Source: DAISKN01 sp963716925
GTDB lineage: Bacteria; Acidobacteriota; Vicinamibacteria; Marinacidobacterales; SMYC01
DNA length: 64,000 nucleotides
Reading direction: 5' to 3'
Assembly: GCA_963716925.1 (NCBI GenBank)
Contig: CAVQUX010000006.1
Coordinates: forward strand, 744,001-808,000
Shown here one piece after another: positions 35,927-44,989 of this stretch. The notes beneath the pieces were generated by a model that saw only the letters and a list, made by a program, of their open reading frames with translations, was not told where the DNA came from and ran no database searches. The position numbers and the translations under genes were made by a program. Position 1 is the first letter of the stretch. Every line of letters starts with the position of its first letter.

Positions 35927-35984
35927 TCACGCCCCCGCGCACTTTCCGCGCCCTCGGCACGCTTCTTCCCGTTTTCGACCGGCA

Positions 35985-37313
35985 TCAATCGTTGGTCGAG
36001 CCGCCCACGGCGATGAAATCGATCCCTCCGATCATCATCTCGTCCGTCGTCGGATCCCCCCAGCGAACGGTCGCCGCCGGGTCGGGATTGAAAGGGTTCC
36101 GCTTCGAGTTGTCGTAATGCGCCGTGACCACGATGCGGGTTCCCGCGGGCACTCGCTTCGGCGCCTCGAGCCAGTACGTCGTCTGCCAGTTGAAGTCCCA
36201 CCGCGGCACGTTCAGCAGGACCTCCGTCTTTCCGCCGGGATAGATCGCCTCGATCTTCATGTCCTTTCCCCGGACGTGCATGTGCGGGAAGTAGCTGAGG
36301 ATCTCGACGTCCTTGTCGAACAGGTAGCAGCCCTTGACCTCATGGGCCGCGGTGCCCGGAGGGATCCGAAAATAGTAGTTCGACACCCAGTAGGCCTCGA
36401 TGACCTTCGCGGGCGGCTCGTCGGCGAAGACGAACGCGATGCTCGTGCGGTCGCGCTCCACCTTGCCGGTCTTGTTGTAATGAACCTGGAACAGGATCTC
36501 CGAGCCCTTGGGAACGAGCTTTCCCAGGCCCTCGGCATAGACATCACCACGGTAACCCGGCACGAACGTCGAGAGCAGCTTGATCGGCCCCGCCGTCATG
36601 TCCATGGGAGTGGCCGAACCGCCGTCGGGAAGAGCGCAGCCGTCGTCATGGACCGGCGCTTCCGGCAGCACCCGGATCGACTCGCCCTCGTTGAAGAACA
36701 TCGGATAGGGCAGGCCTTCGTTGGCCGCTTCGTGGGAGCGGGAGACGACCCCGGTTCCCCCCGGCTGAACGTAGGCCAGCACGTGGTGAACGACGGCGCG
36801 GTTTCCCGGCCGGACCTCGACCGCTTTCACGTAGCGGTCTTCCGTGAGGTTCGTCGGGATCGCGAAATAGATGTACTCGTCCGTTCCCTCGGCCGCGATC
36901 TCGTACTCCTCCTGCATCGTGAGCACCAGGTCCGGCTCTCCGATCCCCCAGCCGGCGGGCTCGGCGGGAGCGGGCGTCTCGCTCTTCGTTCCCCGGACCG
37001 CGCCCGAGTCGACCCAGGCGATGAACGTCTCGATCTCCTCCGGGCTCAGGCTGCGATCGTTCTTGAACTCACCGTGATGCGAGTCCGCGTGCCACGGCGG
37101 CATGGTCCGGGAGCCCACGTTCTCCTTGATCGATTCCGCCCAGGGACGCGTCTCCTCGTAAGTGAGAAACGACATGGGAGCGATCTGCCCGGGGCGATGG
37201 CACCCCTGGCAGTGTCTCGAAAGGAGCGGCGCGACGTCGTCGAAAGTGACCTCGGCGGTAGCGGCGGAAACGAGCGCCAGAATCCCCGCGACGGCGAGCA
37301 AGAACGATCTCAT
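35985..37313 (-). CDS. cytochrome c / type II Cu monooxygenase-like exported protein
   Basis: 442 residues; start ATG 37313 is preferred to 37325 because GGGAGGG lies just before it. A signal peptide (about 1-20) is followed by a c-type heme motif CQGCH (35-39) with a later Met region PMSFL. The rest resembles the two-domain peptidylglycine hydroxylating/dopamine monooxygenase fold: VHHVLAYVQPGG (His pair), FPHMHVRGKDM (H-x-H) and VTAHYDNS. Fused heme and copper domains suggest electron delivery to a mononuclear Cu site, a combination common in Acidobacteria and Planctomycetes but not characterised. Substrate unknown. Confidence 0.78.
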   Translation of the reverse strand: MRSFLLAVAGILALVSAATAEVTFDDVAPLLSRHCQGCHRPGQIAPMSFLTYEETRPWAESIKENVGSRTMPPWHADSHHGEFKNDRSLSPEEIETFIAWVDSGAVRGTKSETPAPAEPAGWGIGEPDLVLTMQEEYEIAAEGTDEYIYFAIPTNLTEDRYVKAVEVRPGNRAVVHHVLAYVQPGGTGVVSRSHEAANEGLPYPMFFNEGESIRVLPEAPVHDDGCALPDGGSATPMDMTAGPIKLLSTFVPGYRGDVYAEGLGKLVPKGSEILFQVHYNKTGKVERDRTSIAFVFADEPPAKVIEAYWVSNYYFRIPPGTAAHEVKGCYLFDKDVEILSYFPHMHVRGKDMKIEAIYPGGKTEVLLNVPRWDFNWQTTYWLEAPKRVPAGTRIVVTAHYDNSKRNPFNPDPAATVRWGDPTTDEMMIGGIDFIAVGGSTND

Positions 37314-37433
37314 GAGCCCTCCCATTTCAGTGCGAACATAGTATCGATAGGCCTACCCGACTGCCACTCGGGGGCTCGAGGAATGAACTACCTCTTCTTG
37401 CCATGCTAATCTCCTCTCCCACCGGAGGAGGCC

Positions 37434-38705
37434 ATGCTTCGCTCGAAAAATCTCGTGAAGGCATCGTTTCTTCTGGTTCTTCTCGCAGCCGCGACGGCCG
37501 CCTCCCAGACGACGGCGCGTCGAAGCCCCGAAGAGGAGACCCGCGAGTACCTGAGCCGTCTTTCCCCCGAGGCGCGGGCTCGGTCGGACGCCTACTTCGA
37601 GGGGGGGTATTGGCTCCAGCTCCTGGACTTCGTCTACGGGCTCGGGGTCGCGCTCGTCCTCCTCGCAACGGGACTGTCCCGAAGGGTCCGCAATCTCGCC
37701 GAGCGCATCACCCGTTTCCGCCCGGTCGCGACCGCAATCTACGCCGCGTTCTACATCCTCGCGTCCGCCTTGCTGTCGTTTCCGCTGCTGGTCTATACGG
37801 GCTTCTTCCGTGAGCACCGATACGGACTCTCCAACCAGGCGTTCGGACCCTGGCTTCAAGAGCGAATCACGGCGCTCGCCGTCGCGCTCGTCATCGGCGG
37901 TCTGTTCCTCGTCCTCCTCTATTCGGTGTTCCGCCGGGCGCCGAGGACCTGGTGGATCTGGGGATCGGTCGTCTCTCTCGCCGCCCTCGCGCTGATCTCC
38001 CTGATCGCGCCGGTGTTCATCTTTCCCCTGTTCAACGAATATCGCCCGCTCTCGGATCCCGAGCTCAGGGAATCGATCCTGTCGCTGGCCCGCGCCAACG
38101 GCGTTCCCGCCGACGAGGTCTACGAGTTCGACGCTTCTCGACAGTCGAAGCGCATCAGCGCGAACGTGAGCGGGCTCCTGGGCACGATGCGGATCTCGCT
38201 GAACGACAATCTTCTCGCTCGCTGCACTCCCCCGGAAATCCATTCGGTGATGGGCCACGAGATGGGGCACTACGTGCTGAACCACGCCTACGAGGGGTTG
38301 ATGTTCTTCGGCATCCTCCTCCTTCTGGGGTTCGCTTTCTTGCGGTGGGGCTACCGAGCGGCTCAACGGCGTTGGGGCGAGCGTTGGGGAATCGGAGGCA
38401 TCGACGACGAGGCCGGGCTTCCCATGCTCGCTGCGGTGCTTTCCGTCTACTTCTTTTTCACCACCCCCTTGGTCAACACCTTCGTTCGCGCGAACGAAGC
38501 GGAAGCGGACCTCTTCGGCCTCAACGCGACCCGGGAGCCCGAGGGGTTCGCCGAGGTCGCGCTCAAGCTCGGCGAGTACCGGAAGCTCGACCCCGGGCCG
38601 ATCGAGGAGTGGCTCTTGTTCGATCACCCGAGCGGCCGCGCGCGCATCGAAATGGCCATGCGGTGGAAGGCGGAGCAGTCACCGCTCGAGAAACATGCCC
38701 CCTGA
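37434..38705 (+). CDS. M48 family (Ste24/CAAX prenyl protease 1-like) metallopeptidase
   Basis: 423 residues. N-terminal signal/TM, then multiple membrane helices (about 66-82, 100-122, 146-165, 175-200). The catalytic zinc site HEMGH is at 275-279, with the downstream Glu in ANEAEADLFGL (355-360), and the conserved SKRISANVSGLLGTMRISL lies before it. This is the Ste24p order, with membrane-embedded proteolysis of unknown targets; in bacteria it probably degrades membrane proteins. GGAGGAGG precedes the ATG by 3 nt. It overlaps the helicase start by 11 bp. Confidence 0.92.
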   Translation: MLRSKNLVKASFLLVLLAAATAASQTTARRSPEEETREYLSRLSPEARARSDAYFEGGYWLQLLDFVYGLGVALVLLATGLSRRVRNLAERITRFRPVATAIYAAFYILASALLSFPLLVYTGFFREHRYGLSNQAFGPWLQERITALAVALVIGGLFLVLLYSVFRRAPRTWWIWGSVVSLAALALISLIAPVFIFPLFNEYRPLSDPELRESILSLARANGVPADEVYEFDASRQSKRISANVSGLLGTMRISLNDNLLARCTPPEIHSVMGHEMGHYVLNHAYEGLMFFGILLLLGFAFLRWGYRAAQRRWGERWGIGGIDDEAGLPMLAAVLSVYFFFTTPLVNTFVRANEAEADLFGLNATREPEGFAEVALKLGEYRKLDPGPIEEWLLFDHPSGRARIEMAMRWKAEQSPLEKHAP

Positions 38706-41273
38706 GGGGACGTCGAGTCCAAGGCCTCTGTACGACGCCCTGCCCCGCGGCGAGGCCAATCCCGATGAGCTCCTGGGTCGTTTCCTCGATTACGCCGACA
38801 GCCTCGGCCTGACGCTCTACCCGGCGCAGGAGGACGCGGTCCTCGCCCTCTTCGAGGGGAAGAACGTCATCCTGAACACCCCGACGGGCTCGGGCAAGTC
38901 GCTCGTCGCCTCCGCCATGCACTTCGCGTCCCTCGCGAAGGGCAAGGCGCTCCGTCTACACCTGCCCCATCAAGGCGCTCGTCAACGAGAAGTGGATCGC
39001 CCTCTGCCGCGAGCTTCGGCCCGGAGAACGTCGGCCTCTCGACGGGCGACGCGACCGTCAACCGCGAAGCGCCCGATCCTCTGCTGCACCGCCGAGGTCC
39101 TCGCCAACATCGCGCTTCGCGACGGCGAGGACGCGGCGGTGGACGACGTGGTGATGGACGAGTTCCACTGGTACGCGGACCGGGATCGAGGGGTCGCCTG
39201 GCAGGTGCCCCTTCTCACCCTGCCGCAGACGCGATTCCTCCTGATGTCCGCCACCCTCGGCGACGTACTCGTTCTTCGAGGAGGAGCTCACCCGGCGAAA
39301 CGGCCGGCCCACCGTCACCGTCAAGTCCATCGAGCGGCCGGTCCCCCTCGAGTACGCTTACTCGGAGATCCCGCTCTCGCAGGCCGTCGAGAAGCTCGCC
39401 TCCGAAGACAAGGCGCCGGTCTACGTCGTCCACTTCACCCAGAAGGACGCGGCGGAGAGCGCCCAGAACTTCACCAGCCTCAAGCTCGCTACCCGCGAGG
39501 AGAAGAACGCGCTCGGGGCGGCGATCGAAGGATTCCGCTTCGGAAGCCCCTACGGCCCGGACGTCCGGAAGTGGCTCCGGCAGGGGATCGGCATCCACCA
39601 CGCGGGGCTGCTTCCCGAAGTATCGCGTGCTGGTCGAGCAGCTCGCGCAGCGCGGCCTCCTCAAGGTCATCTGCGGCACCGACACGCTCGGGGTGGGCAT
39701 CAACGTTCCCATCCGTACCGTGCTCTTCACCCGCCTGTGCAAGTTCGACGGGCAGAAGACCGCGGTCCTCTCGGCCCGCGACTTCCACCAGATCGCGGGA
39801 CGCGCCGGACGGAAGGGCTTCGACGATCAGGGGTACGTCGTGGCGCAGGCCCCGGAGCACGTGATCGAGAACCTGAGGCTCGGAGAAAGGGCGAAAGAGG
39901 GAAAGAAGGTCGTGAAGCGCAAGCCGCCCGAGCACAACTTCGCGAACTGGGACCAGAAGACGTTCGAGCGTCTCATCGGCGCCCCTCCGGAGCGGCTCGC
40001 GTCGCGCTTCGACGTTTCGCACGGCATGCTCCTGAACGTCCTCTCGCGCCGGGGCGACGGCTGCCGGGCGATGCAGAAGCTGATCCGCGAGAGCCACGAG
40101 ACCGACCGCGCGAAGAAATCGCATTTCCGGCGGGGGTGGCAGCTCTTCCGTTCCCTGGTGGCGCGCGGAATCATCGAGATCGTCCCGAGGACGCCGGAGG
40201 GATCGCGGGTCCGCGTGAACGTCGAGCTCCAGGAAGACTTCTCGATGGACCAGGCGCTCTCGCTCTACCTCATCGAGACCCTCCCGCTCCTCGAAATGGA
40301 GGGGCCCGACTCCGAGACGCACGCGCTCGATCTGCTCACGCTGGTCGAGAGCATCCTGGAGAACCCCGAGCTCATCCTGCGGCGGCAGCTCGACAAGCTC
40401 AAGGGAAGAGCGATCGCGGAGATGAAGGCCGCGGGAATGGAGTACGACGAGCGCATGGAAGAGCTCGAAAAGCTCGAGCATCCGAAGCCGCTGCGGGAGT
40501 TCATCTACTCGACCTTCAACGAGTTCGCCGACCGCCACCCCTGGGTGGGCGGGGAGAACATCCGCCCCAAGTCCATCGCGCGCGAGATGTTCGAGGAGTT
40601 CCGCTCGTTCTCCGACTACGTCCAGGAGTACGACCTGGAGCGCGCCGAGGGGCTTCTCCTTCGCCACCTGAATAACGTCTACAAGGTCCTCCGACAGACC
40701 GTGCCCGACGGGGTCAAGACCGACGCGGTGGTCGAAATGGAGCTCTACCTTCGCGACATGCTGCGCCAGGTGGACTCGAGTCTTCTCGAAGAATGGGAGA
40801 GAATGCTCGACCCGAGCTACCGGCCGAAGGGTGCGGGCGGCGAGCTGCGGCCGCCCCGCCCCGAGGAAGCTCCGGACGTCACGCGCGACCGCAAGGCCTT
40901 CACCGCCTCCATCCGGACGCGGGCCTTCGCTTTCCTGCGGGCCTGGTCCATCGGAGAGGACGAAGCGGCGCTCGACACCCTCGACTCCGATATCGACGAA
41001 GGCGACGAGCCCTGGACGAAGGAGCGACTGCGCGCGGTCCGCGAAACCTATCTGCTGGAGCACAAAGGCCTCCGCCTCGACCCGGAAGCGAGGAACCTCC
41101 GTCACACCCACGTGCGGCTTACGGACGACGAGGCGGCGTGGCGCGTCGAGCAGATGCTCGTGGACCTGGAGGGGCTCAACGACTGGGTCGCGGAATTCGA
41201 AGTGGACCTCGCCGCCTCTCGCGAGGCAGGCGAGCCCTTCCTTCGGCTCCGGCGGCTCCGAAGCCTGGTCTGA
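38695..41273 (+). pseudogene. Ski2-like DEAD/DEAH helicase with DUF3516, frameshifted
   Basis: About 858 residues if repaired. Motif I NTPTGSGKSLVA, DExH box MDEFHWYAD, motif III MSATLGD, motif V GTDTLGVGINVP and motif VI HQIAGRAGRKG are all present. The C-terminal 450 residues, from about 39930, match the DUF3516 extension of mycobacterial/acidobacterial Ski2-like helicases. Five small indels lie in the N-terminal 0.9 kb (about 38956, 39015, 39075, 39266, 39617), whereas 39618-41273 is one clean frame. Repaired segments read VYTCPIKALVNEKWIALC and GPENVGLSTGDATVNREAP. RNA unwinding or processing is the expected role. Clustered indels in an otherwise conserved gene could be sequence error. 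Confidence 0.82.
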
Positions 41274-41301
41274 GAGCTCGGCGGCGATTGCGAGCTCCGG
41301 C
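40909..41301. repeat. direct repeat 2, left copy (helicase 3' end)
   Basis: Gapless match to 44577-44969 (offset 3,668). I counted 35 mismatches in the 365 bp up to the stop codon, about 90% identity; similarity fades 25-30 bp past the stop. Confidence 0.9.
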
Positions 41302-41433
41302 GCCCGCCGTTCAAGAGGCGGTAGCGGTCCTCGAGCGCCGTCGCACGACCCCTCCGTGACTCGGCTGCGGCCCCCAAAATCCACGAATCTTTCCGTCGCA
41401 TACAACGCATAACGAGGTATAGTAACGCGAGGT

Positions 41434-41754
41434 ATGAACAGGGAAACGTTGAAAGGGCATTTGGATCTCCTGCTCCTGGCGGTAGTTGGGGCCGGTGCCG
41501 CCCACGGGTACCTCATCGCGCGCCGTCTCGCGGAAGCGAGTGGTGGGGCCCTGGACCTTCCTGAGGGAACCCTCTACCCCGCTCTCCACCGGCTCGAAAC
41601 GAGGAAGTTTCTTTCGAGCTCATGGGCCACGGTCGGTGGACGCCGTCGCCGCGTCTACGACCTGACACCCGCCGGAGAGGAGGCGCTGGCACAGGGGCGT
41701 CTCGAGTGGGGGAGCTTCGCAAAGACGGTCGATTCGGTTCTGGATACGGCATGA
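41434..41754 (+). CDS. PadR-family transcriptional regulator
   Basis: 106 residues with the PadR winged helix: LDLLLLAVVGAGAAHGYLIA, then LPEGTLYPALHRLETRKFL and RRRVYDLTPAGEEAL. In Acidobacteria such genes typically precede an ADOP/MacB-type permease, and here the remnant of one overlaps its stop (ATGA). The promoter region has a TATAGT box (41418-41423) with the octamer CGAGGTAT twice (41413-41420, 41428-41435), a possible autoregulatory site; the second copy touches the ATG at 41434, implying a very short leader. Confidence 0.9.
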   Translation: MNRETLKGHLDLLLLAVVGAGAAHGYLIARRLAEASGGALDLPEGTLYPALHRLETRKFLSSSWATVGGRRRRVYDLTPAGEEALAQGRLEWGSFAKTVDSVLDTA

Positions 41755-42038
41755 GCACGTCGTCTAGGAAGCTACGGTCCTTCCATCTCGCGCTGCGAAA
41801 GGAGCTCGCCGCCCAGTTTCGCGTCGACCCGGATCATCCCGGCATCGAGCGGATCCTCGAGGAGACCGAGGCGCATCTCGAGGACACGATTGCCGAGCTC
41901 GTGAAAGGGGGCCGCCACGGACGTAGCGACACTCGGACTCGTCGCTCTCACGCTCATCCTCTGGCGCTTCTCGCGTCCGCGGTACCCGCCTGGCGCGCAT
42001 CGGAGATCGATCCCGTGCAGGCTCTTCGGGAGGAATAA
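41751..42038 (+). pseudogene. ADOP/MacB-type ABC permease, internally deleted remnant
   Basis: 95 codons joining both ends of an approximately 800-residue permease. The start (SRKLRSFHLALRKELAAQFR, DPDHPGIERILEETEAHLED) is the cytoplasmic leader of acidobacterial duplicated permeases. After about 41918 it jumps to the last helix: ATLGLVALTLI in one frame, then LALLASAVPAWRASEIDPVQ and ALREE in another, which is the invariant end of MacB/FtsX-like permeases. The transmembrane bulk and periplasmic core are missing. It overlaps the padR stop. No ATPase gene is adjacent. Confidence 0.82.
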
Positions 42039-42041
42039 GCC

Positions 42042-43919
42042 TTGACTCGAAAGACACACATCCGGCTGTGGCCCGGCGTCGCCATCGTGATCTTGCAGTG
42101 GCTGGGCTTGTTCGTAGTGCCCGTCGTCCTGCCCGAGGCCGCAATCTACGGTGTGATCGGCGGAGTGGCAGGCGGCCCGGCGATCGTCGTGTGGTGGCTG
42201 TTCTTCAGCCGGGCGCCCTGGTCCGAGCGCATAGGTGCCGTCGCGCTGATGATCGCCGCGCTCGCCGCGACACCACTCCTCCTCCACGAATCGGTTGCGA
42301 AGGGGAACCTGGGGTTCCAGTTCCTGCTCGTCATCCCGGTCCTGAGCCTCGCGTTCGTCGCCTGGGCGGTCGGAAGCCGTCGTCTCTCGAACGGACTCCG
42401 GCGCGCGGCGATGGTCGCGACCATCCTCCTCGCGTGTGGAACCGCCACACTCGTGCGGAGCAAGGGCCTCAGGGGCAATGGCTTTCCGGAGTTCGTTTGG
42501 CGGTGGTCGGAGACTCCCGAGGAGCGGCTGCTGGCTCGAGCCCCGCAGCAGAACGACGAGCCGATGGGGATCCCGCCGGCCCCGACAGCGGCGGAGACCC
42601 CCGAGGAGACGCTCCCGGACGATGCGGACGCGGGCCCAGCGGCGCTGCCGCCGGCCCCGAAAGCGCCAAAAGCGGACGTGCCCGACGAGACGCTCGCCGC
42701 CCCGCCCGGCGACGAAGAGGACGCCCCGCCGCCGCCTGCGGGAGCCGCAGCGACGGCGCCCGAATGGCCCGGGCTCCGCGGACCCCATCGCGACGGCATC
42801 CTCCCAGGCGTACGGATCGAGACCGACTGGTCCAAGTCGCCGCCGGTCGAGCTTTGGCGCCGGCCGATCGGACCGGGCGTCTCCTCCTTCGCGGTCCGGA
42901 GCGGCCTCCTCTACACACAGGAGCAGCGCGGTGAGGACGAGATCGTCGCCTGCTACGACGCGACCACCGGCGAGCCGGTGTGGATGCACCGGGACACGAC
43001 CCGGTTCTGGGACTCGCATGTCGGCGCCGGTCCGCGCGCAACGCCGGCCCTCGGCGGCGGTCGCGTCTACACGCTCGGTGCGACCGGAATCCTGAACGCG
43101 CTCGACGCCCGTGACGGCACCGTCCTGTGGTCACGCAACGCGGCCTCCGACACCGGCGCGAAGCTCCCGGCCTTCGGCTTCACGAGCTCGCCGCTCGTGG
43201 TCGACGACGTGGTGATCGTCCACGCCGGTGCGCTCGTCGCCTACGACCTCAGAACCGGCGATCCCCGCTGGTTCGGCCCGGCCAGCAGGACCTACAGCTC
43301 CCCGCATCTCCTGGCGATCGACGGCGTCCCGCAGATCGTGCTGCTGGACGAAGGAGGCGCGACCAGCGTCGCGCCGGCGGACGGCACACTGCTCTGGCAG
43401 CACTCGTGGCCGGGCATCGGAATCCTGCAGCCCGCCCTGACCGCGGAGGGCGACGTCCTGGTAAGCCAGGTCGACGCCAACGCGGTTCCGCTCGGCACCC
43501 GCCGCATCTCGGTCGAGCACCGGGCCGGCGGCTGGACGGTCGAGGAGCGCTGGACGTCGAACCGGCTGAAGCCCTCCTTCAGCGCCCTGGTCGTTCACGA
43601 GGGCCATGCGTTCGGCTTCGACGGCCGCCTGCTCACGTGCATCGACGTCGAGGACGGCGAGCGCAAGTGGAAGGGAGGACGCTACGGCAGCGGCCAGCTC
43701 GTGCTGTTGCCCGACCAGGACCTGCTGCTGGTGGTGTCGGAGGAGGGTGAGCTGGCGCTGGTGGAGGCGACCCCCGACCAGTTCACGGAGCTCGCCCGGG
43801 TTCCGGCGATCGAGGGCAAGACCTGGAATCAGCCGGTGCTGGTCGGCGATGTCCTGCTGGTTCGCAACGGCGAGGAGATGGCGGCGTTCCGGCTCTCGCT
43901 GGTCGGCCACGCCGATTGA
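42042..43919 (+). CDS. membrane-anchored PQQ-type beta-propeller protein
   Basis: 625 residues from TTG 42042, three bases after the permease remnant. Four predicted membrane helices (about 11-30, 35-55, 64-82, 90-108), then a Pro/Ala/Glu-rich linker (about 165-240), then a PQQ_2 propeller opening WPGLRGPHRDGILPGV with blades YDATTGEPVWMH, LDARDGTVLWSR, YDLRTGDPRWFG and VAPADGTLLWQH. The propeller should face the periplasm. The exported propeller at 8965-10176 has the same domain but no membrane part. Function unknown; a scaffold or sensor is plausible. Confidence 0.83.
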   Translation: MTRKTHIRLWPGVAIVILQWLGLFVVPVVLPEAAIYGVIGGVAGGPAIVVWWLFFSRAPWSERIGAVALMIAALAATPLLLHESVAKGNLGFQFLLVIPVLSLAFVAWAVGSRRLSNGLRRAAMVATILLACGTATLVRSKGLRGNGFPEFVWRWSETPEERLLARAPQQNDEPMGIPPAPTAAETPEETLPDDADAGPAALPPAPKAPKADVPDETLAAPPGDEEDAPPPPAGAAATAPEWPGLRGPHRDGILPGVRIETDWSKSPPVELWRRPIGPGVSSFAVRSGLLYTQEQRGEDEIVACYDATTGEPVWMHRDTTRFWDSHVGAGPRATPALGGGRVYTLGATGILNALDARDGTVLWSRNAASDTGAKLPAFGFTSSPLVVDDVVIVHAGALVAYDLRTGDPRWFGPASRTYSSPHLLAIDGVPQIVLLDEGGATSVAPADGTLLWQHSWPGIGILQPALTAEGDVLVSQVDANAVPLGTRRISVEHRAGGWTVEERWTSNRLKPSFSALVVHEGHAFGFDGRLLTCIDVEDGERKWKGGRYGSGQLVLLPDQDLLLVVSEEGELALVEATPDQFTELARVPAIEGKTWNQPVLVGDVLLVRNGEEMAAFRLSLVGHAD

Positions 43920-43986
43920 AGAACGAGGCGGGAACGCTGAACCCGCCGGTCCTTTACCAGTGGCTCAACTCGTCGGGGAGTCGAAG

Positions 43987-44274
43987 ATGCACGGCGATGT
44001 AGAGAAACTCCTTCGGGATCTGATCCGCGCTCACCGAGGGCTGGAGGCGGGCGACGTCGGCCTGGATGCACGTTTCATCGAGGATCTGGGCTTCGACAGC
44101 CTGAACGTGCTCGGGCTCATCGACGCTCTGGAGGAACGCCTTCACATCTCGGTCCCGGACCGCGCGGTGCTCGAGATCTCGACGGTGCGCGATGCACAGG
44201 GCGGCGCCGAGCCGATGAGCATCACCGTATTCGACGTGATCGATTCTTCCATGGCCTCGACGTCGGCGCGGTAA
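43987..44274 (+). CDS. acyl carrier protein-like, 3' end replaced
   Basis: 95 codons. The first about 70 residues form an acyl carrier domain with the phosphopantetheine serine in LGFDSLNVLGLIDALEE, preceded by EDVGLDARF-like acidic helix sequence and ending SVPDRAVLEISTVRDAQ. A normal ACP would end within a few residues. Here, from about 44200, the frame runs into sequence that encodes a decarboxylase fragment on the other strand, so the last 25 residues are probably accidental. No synthase or transferase gene is nearby, so its partner is unknown. Confidence 0.72.
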   Translation: MHGDVEKLLRDLIRAHRGLEAGDVGLDARFIEDLGFDSLNVLGLIDALEERLHISVPDRAVLEISTVRDAQGGAEPMSITVFDVIDSSMASTSAR

Positions 44275-44545
44275 TCGGGACGCGCCGGCACTCGCACGAC
44301 ATCGAGGTCGAGAAAATAGGCGGCCTTGTTGATCGTAGGATGAGCGGTTCGCGGCGCGATCTCGGGGCGTTTCGCCCGTGGTCGGGTCCGCCGCGTCCAG
44401 TCGCGCGCGGTCTTGATCGCAGGGAAGGTGCTTTCCAGGCCGCCGGAGGTGAGAGTGGTTGCCGCAACCGGGGCCCGCGCAGCACCTCTTGCACCATCCC
44501 CTCGAGCTCGACTCGATCTTGCGAATGCTTCCGACCTATGGAGCC
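44200..44545 (-). pseudogene. group II PLP decarboxylase fragment
   Basis: Minus-strand translation gives SIRKIES, ELEGMVQEVLRG, TTLTSGGLESTFPAIKTARD, then KAAYFLDLDVVRVPARPDYR and SITSNTVMLIGSAP: the central part of a sphingosine-1-phosphate-lyase/glutamate-decarboxylase-like enzyme, just before the PLP lysine region. Two frame changes and missing ends show that it is a fossil. Its downstream end is fused to the acyl carrier gene at about 44200 and its upstream end to the duplicated helicase tail. Confidence 0.7.
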
Positions 44546-44576
44546 TAGAGGAGACTCGCGTGGGCGAACATCTCGA

Positions 44577-44941
44577 CCATCCGGACGCGGGCCTTCGCCT
44601 TCCTGCGGGCGTGGTCGATCGGAGTGGACGAAGCGGCGCTCGACACCCTCGACTCCGACATCGACGAAGGCGACGAGCCCTGGACGAAGGAGAGACTGCG
44701 CGCGGCCCGCGAGGCGTTTCTCGTGGAGCACCGAGGCCTCCGCCTCGACCCGGAAGCGCGGAACCTCCGTCACACGCACGTGAAGCCTTCGGACGACGCA
44801 ACGGCGTGGCGTGTCGAGCAGATGCTCGTGGACCCCGAGGGGCTCAACGACTGGGTCGCGGAATTCGAAGTGGACCTCGCCGCCTCACGAGAGGCGGGCG
44901 AGCCCTTCCTTCGCCTCCGGCACCTCGAAAGCCTGGTCTGA
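44577..44941 (+). pseudogene. helicase DUF3516 C-terminal fragment
   Basis: About 120 codons of the Ski2-like helicase tail (DTLDSDIDEGDEPWTKERLR, ending HLESLV) with an intact stop but no start or motor domain. An internal ATG could in principle yield about 105 residues. Substitutions are largely conservative, so the duplicated segment may have been part of a full paralogue before truncation. Confidence 0.8.
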
Positions 44942-44969
44942 GGGTTCGGTGGCGATCGCGACCTCCGAC
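44577..44969. repeat. direct repeat 2, right copy (helicase 3' end)
   Basis: Copy of 40909-41301 at about 90% identity with no gaps. Mismatches are spread evenly, which suggests an old duplication rather than a recent one or a simple assembly echo. Confidence 0.9.
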
Positions 44970-44989
44970 CTGAGCTATCTTCTCCCCCG

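Noticed and set aside
41274..41433. Terminator after the helicase gene
   Set aside because: Two GAGCTC palindromes could pair, but there is no T-tract, and the spacing gives a weak hairpin.
44142..44801. 219-codon minus-strand frame as one gene
   Set aside because: Its middle is a decarboxylase fragment, but its front is antisense to the duplicated helicase tail and its end antisense to the acyl carrier gene.
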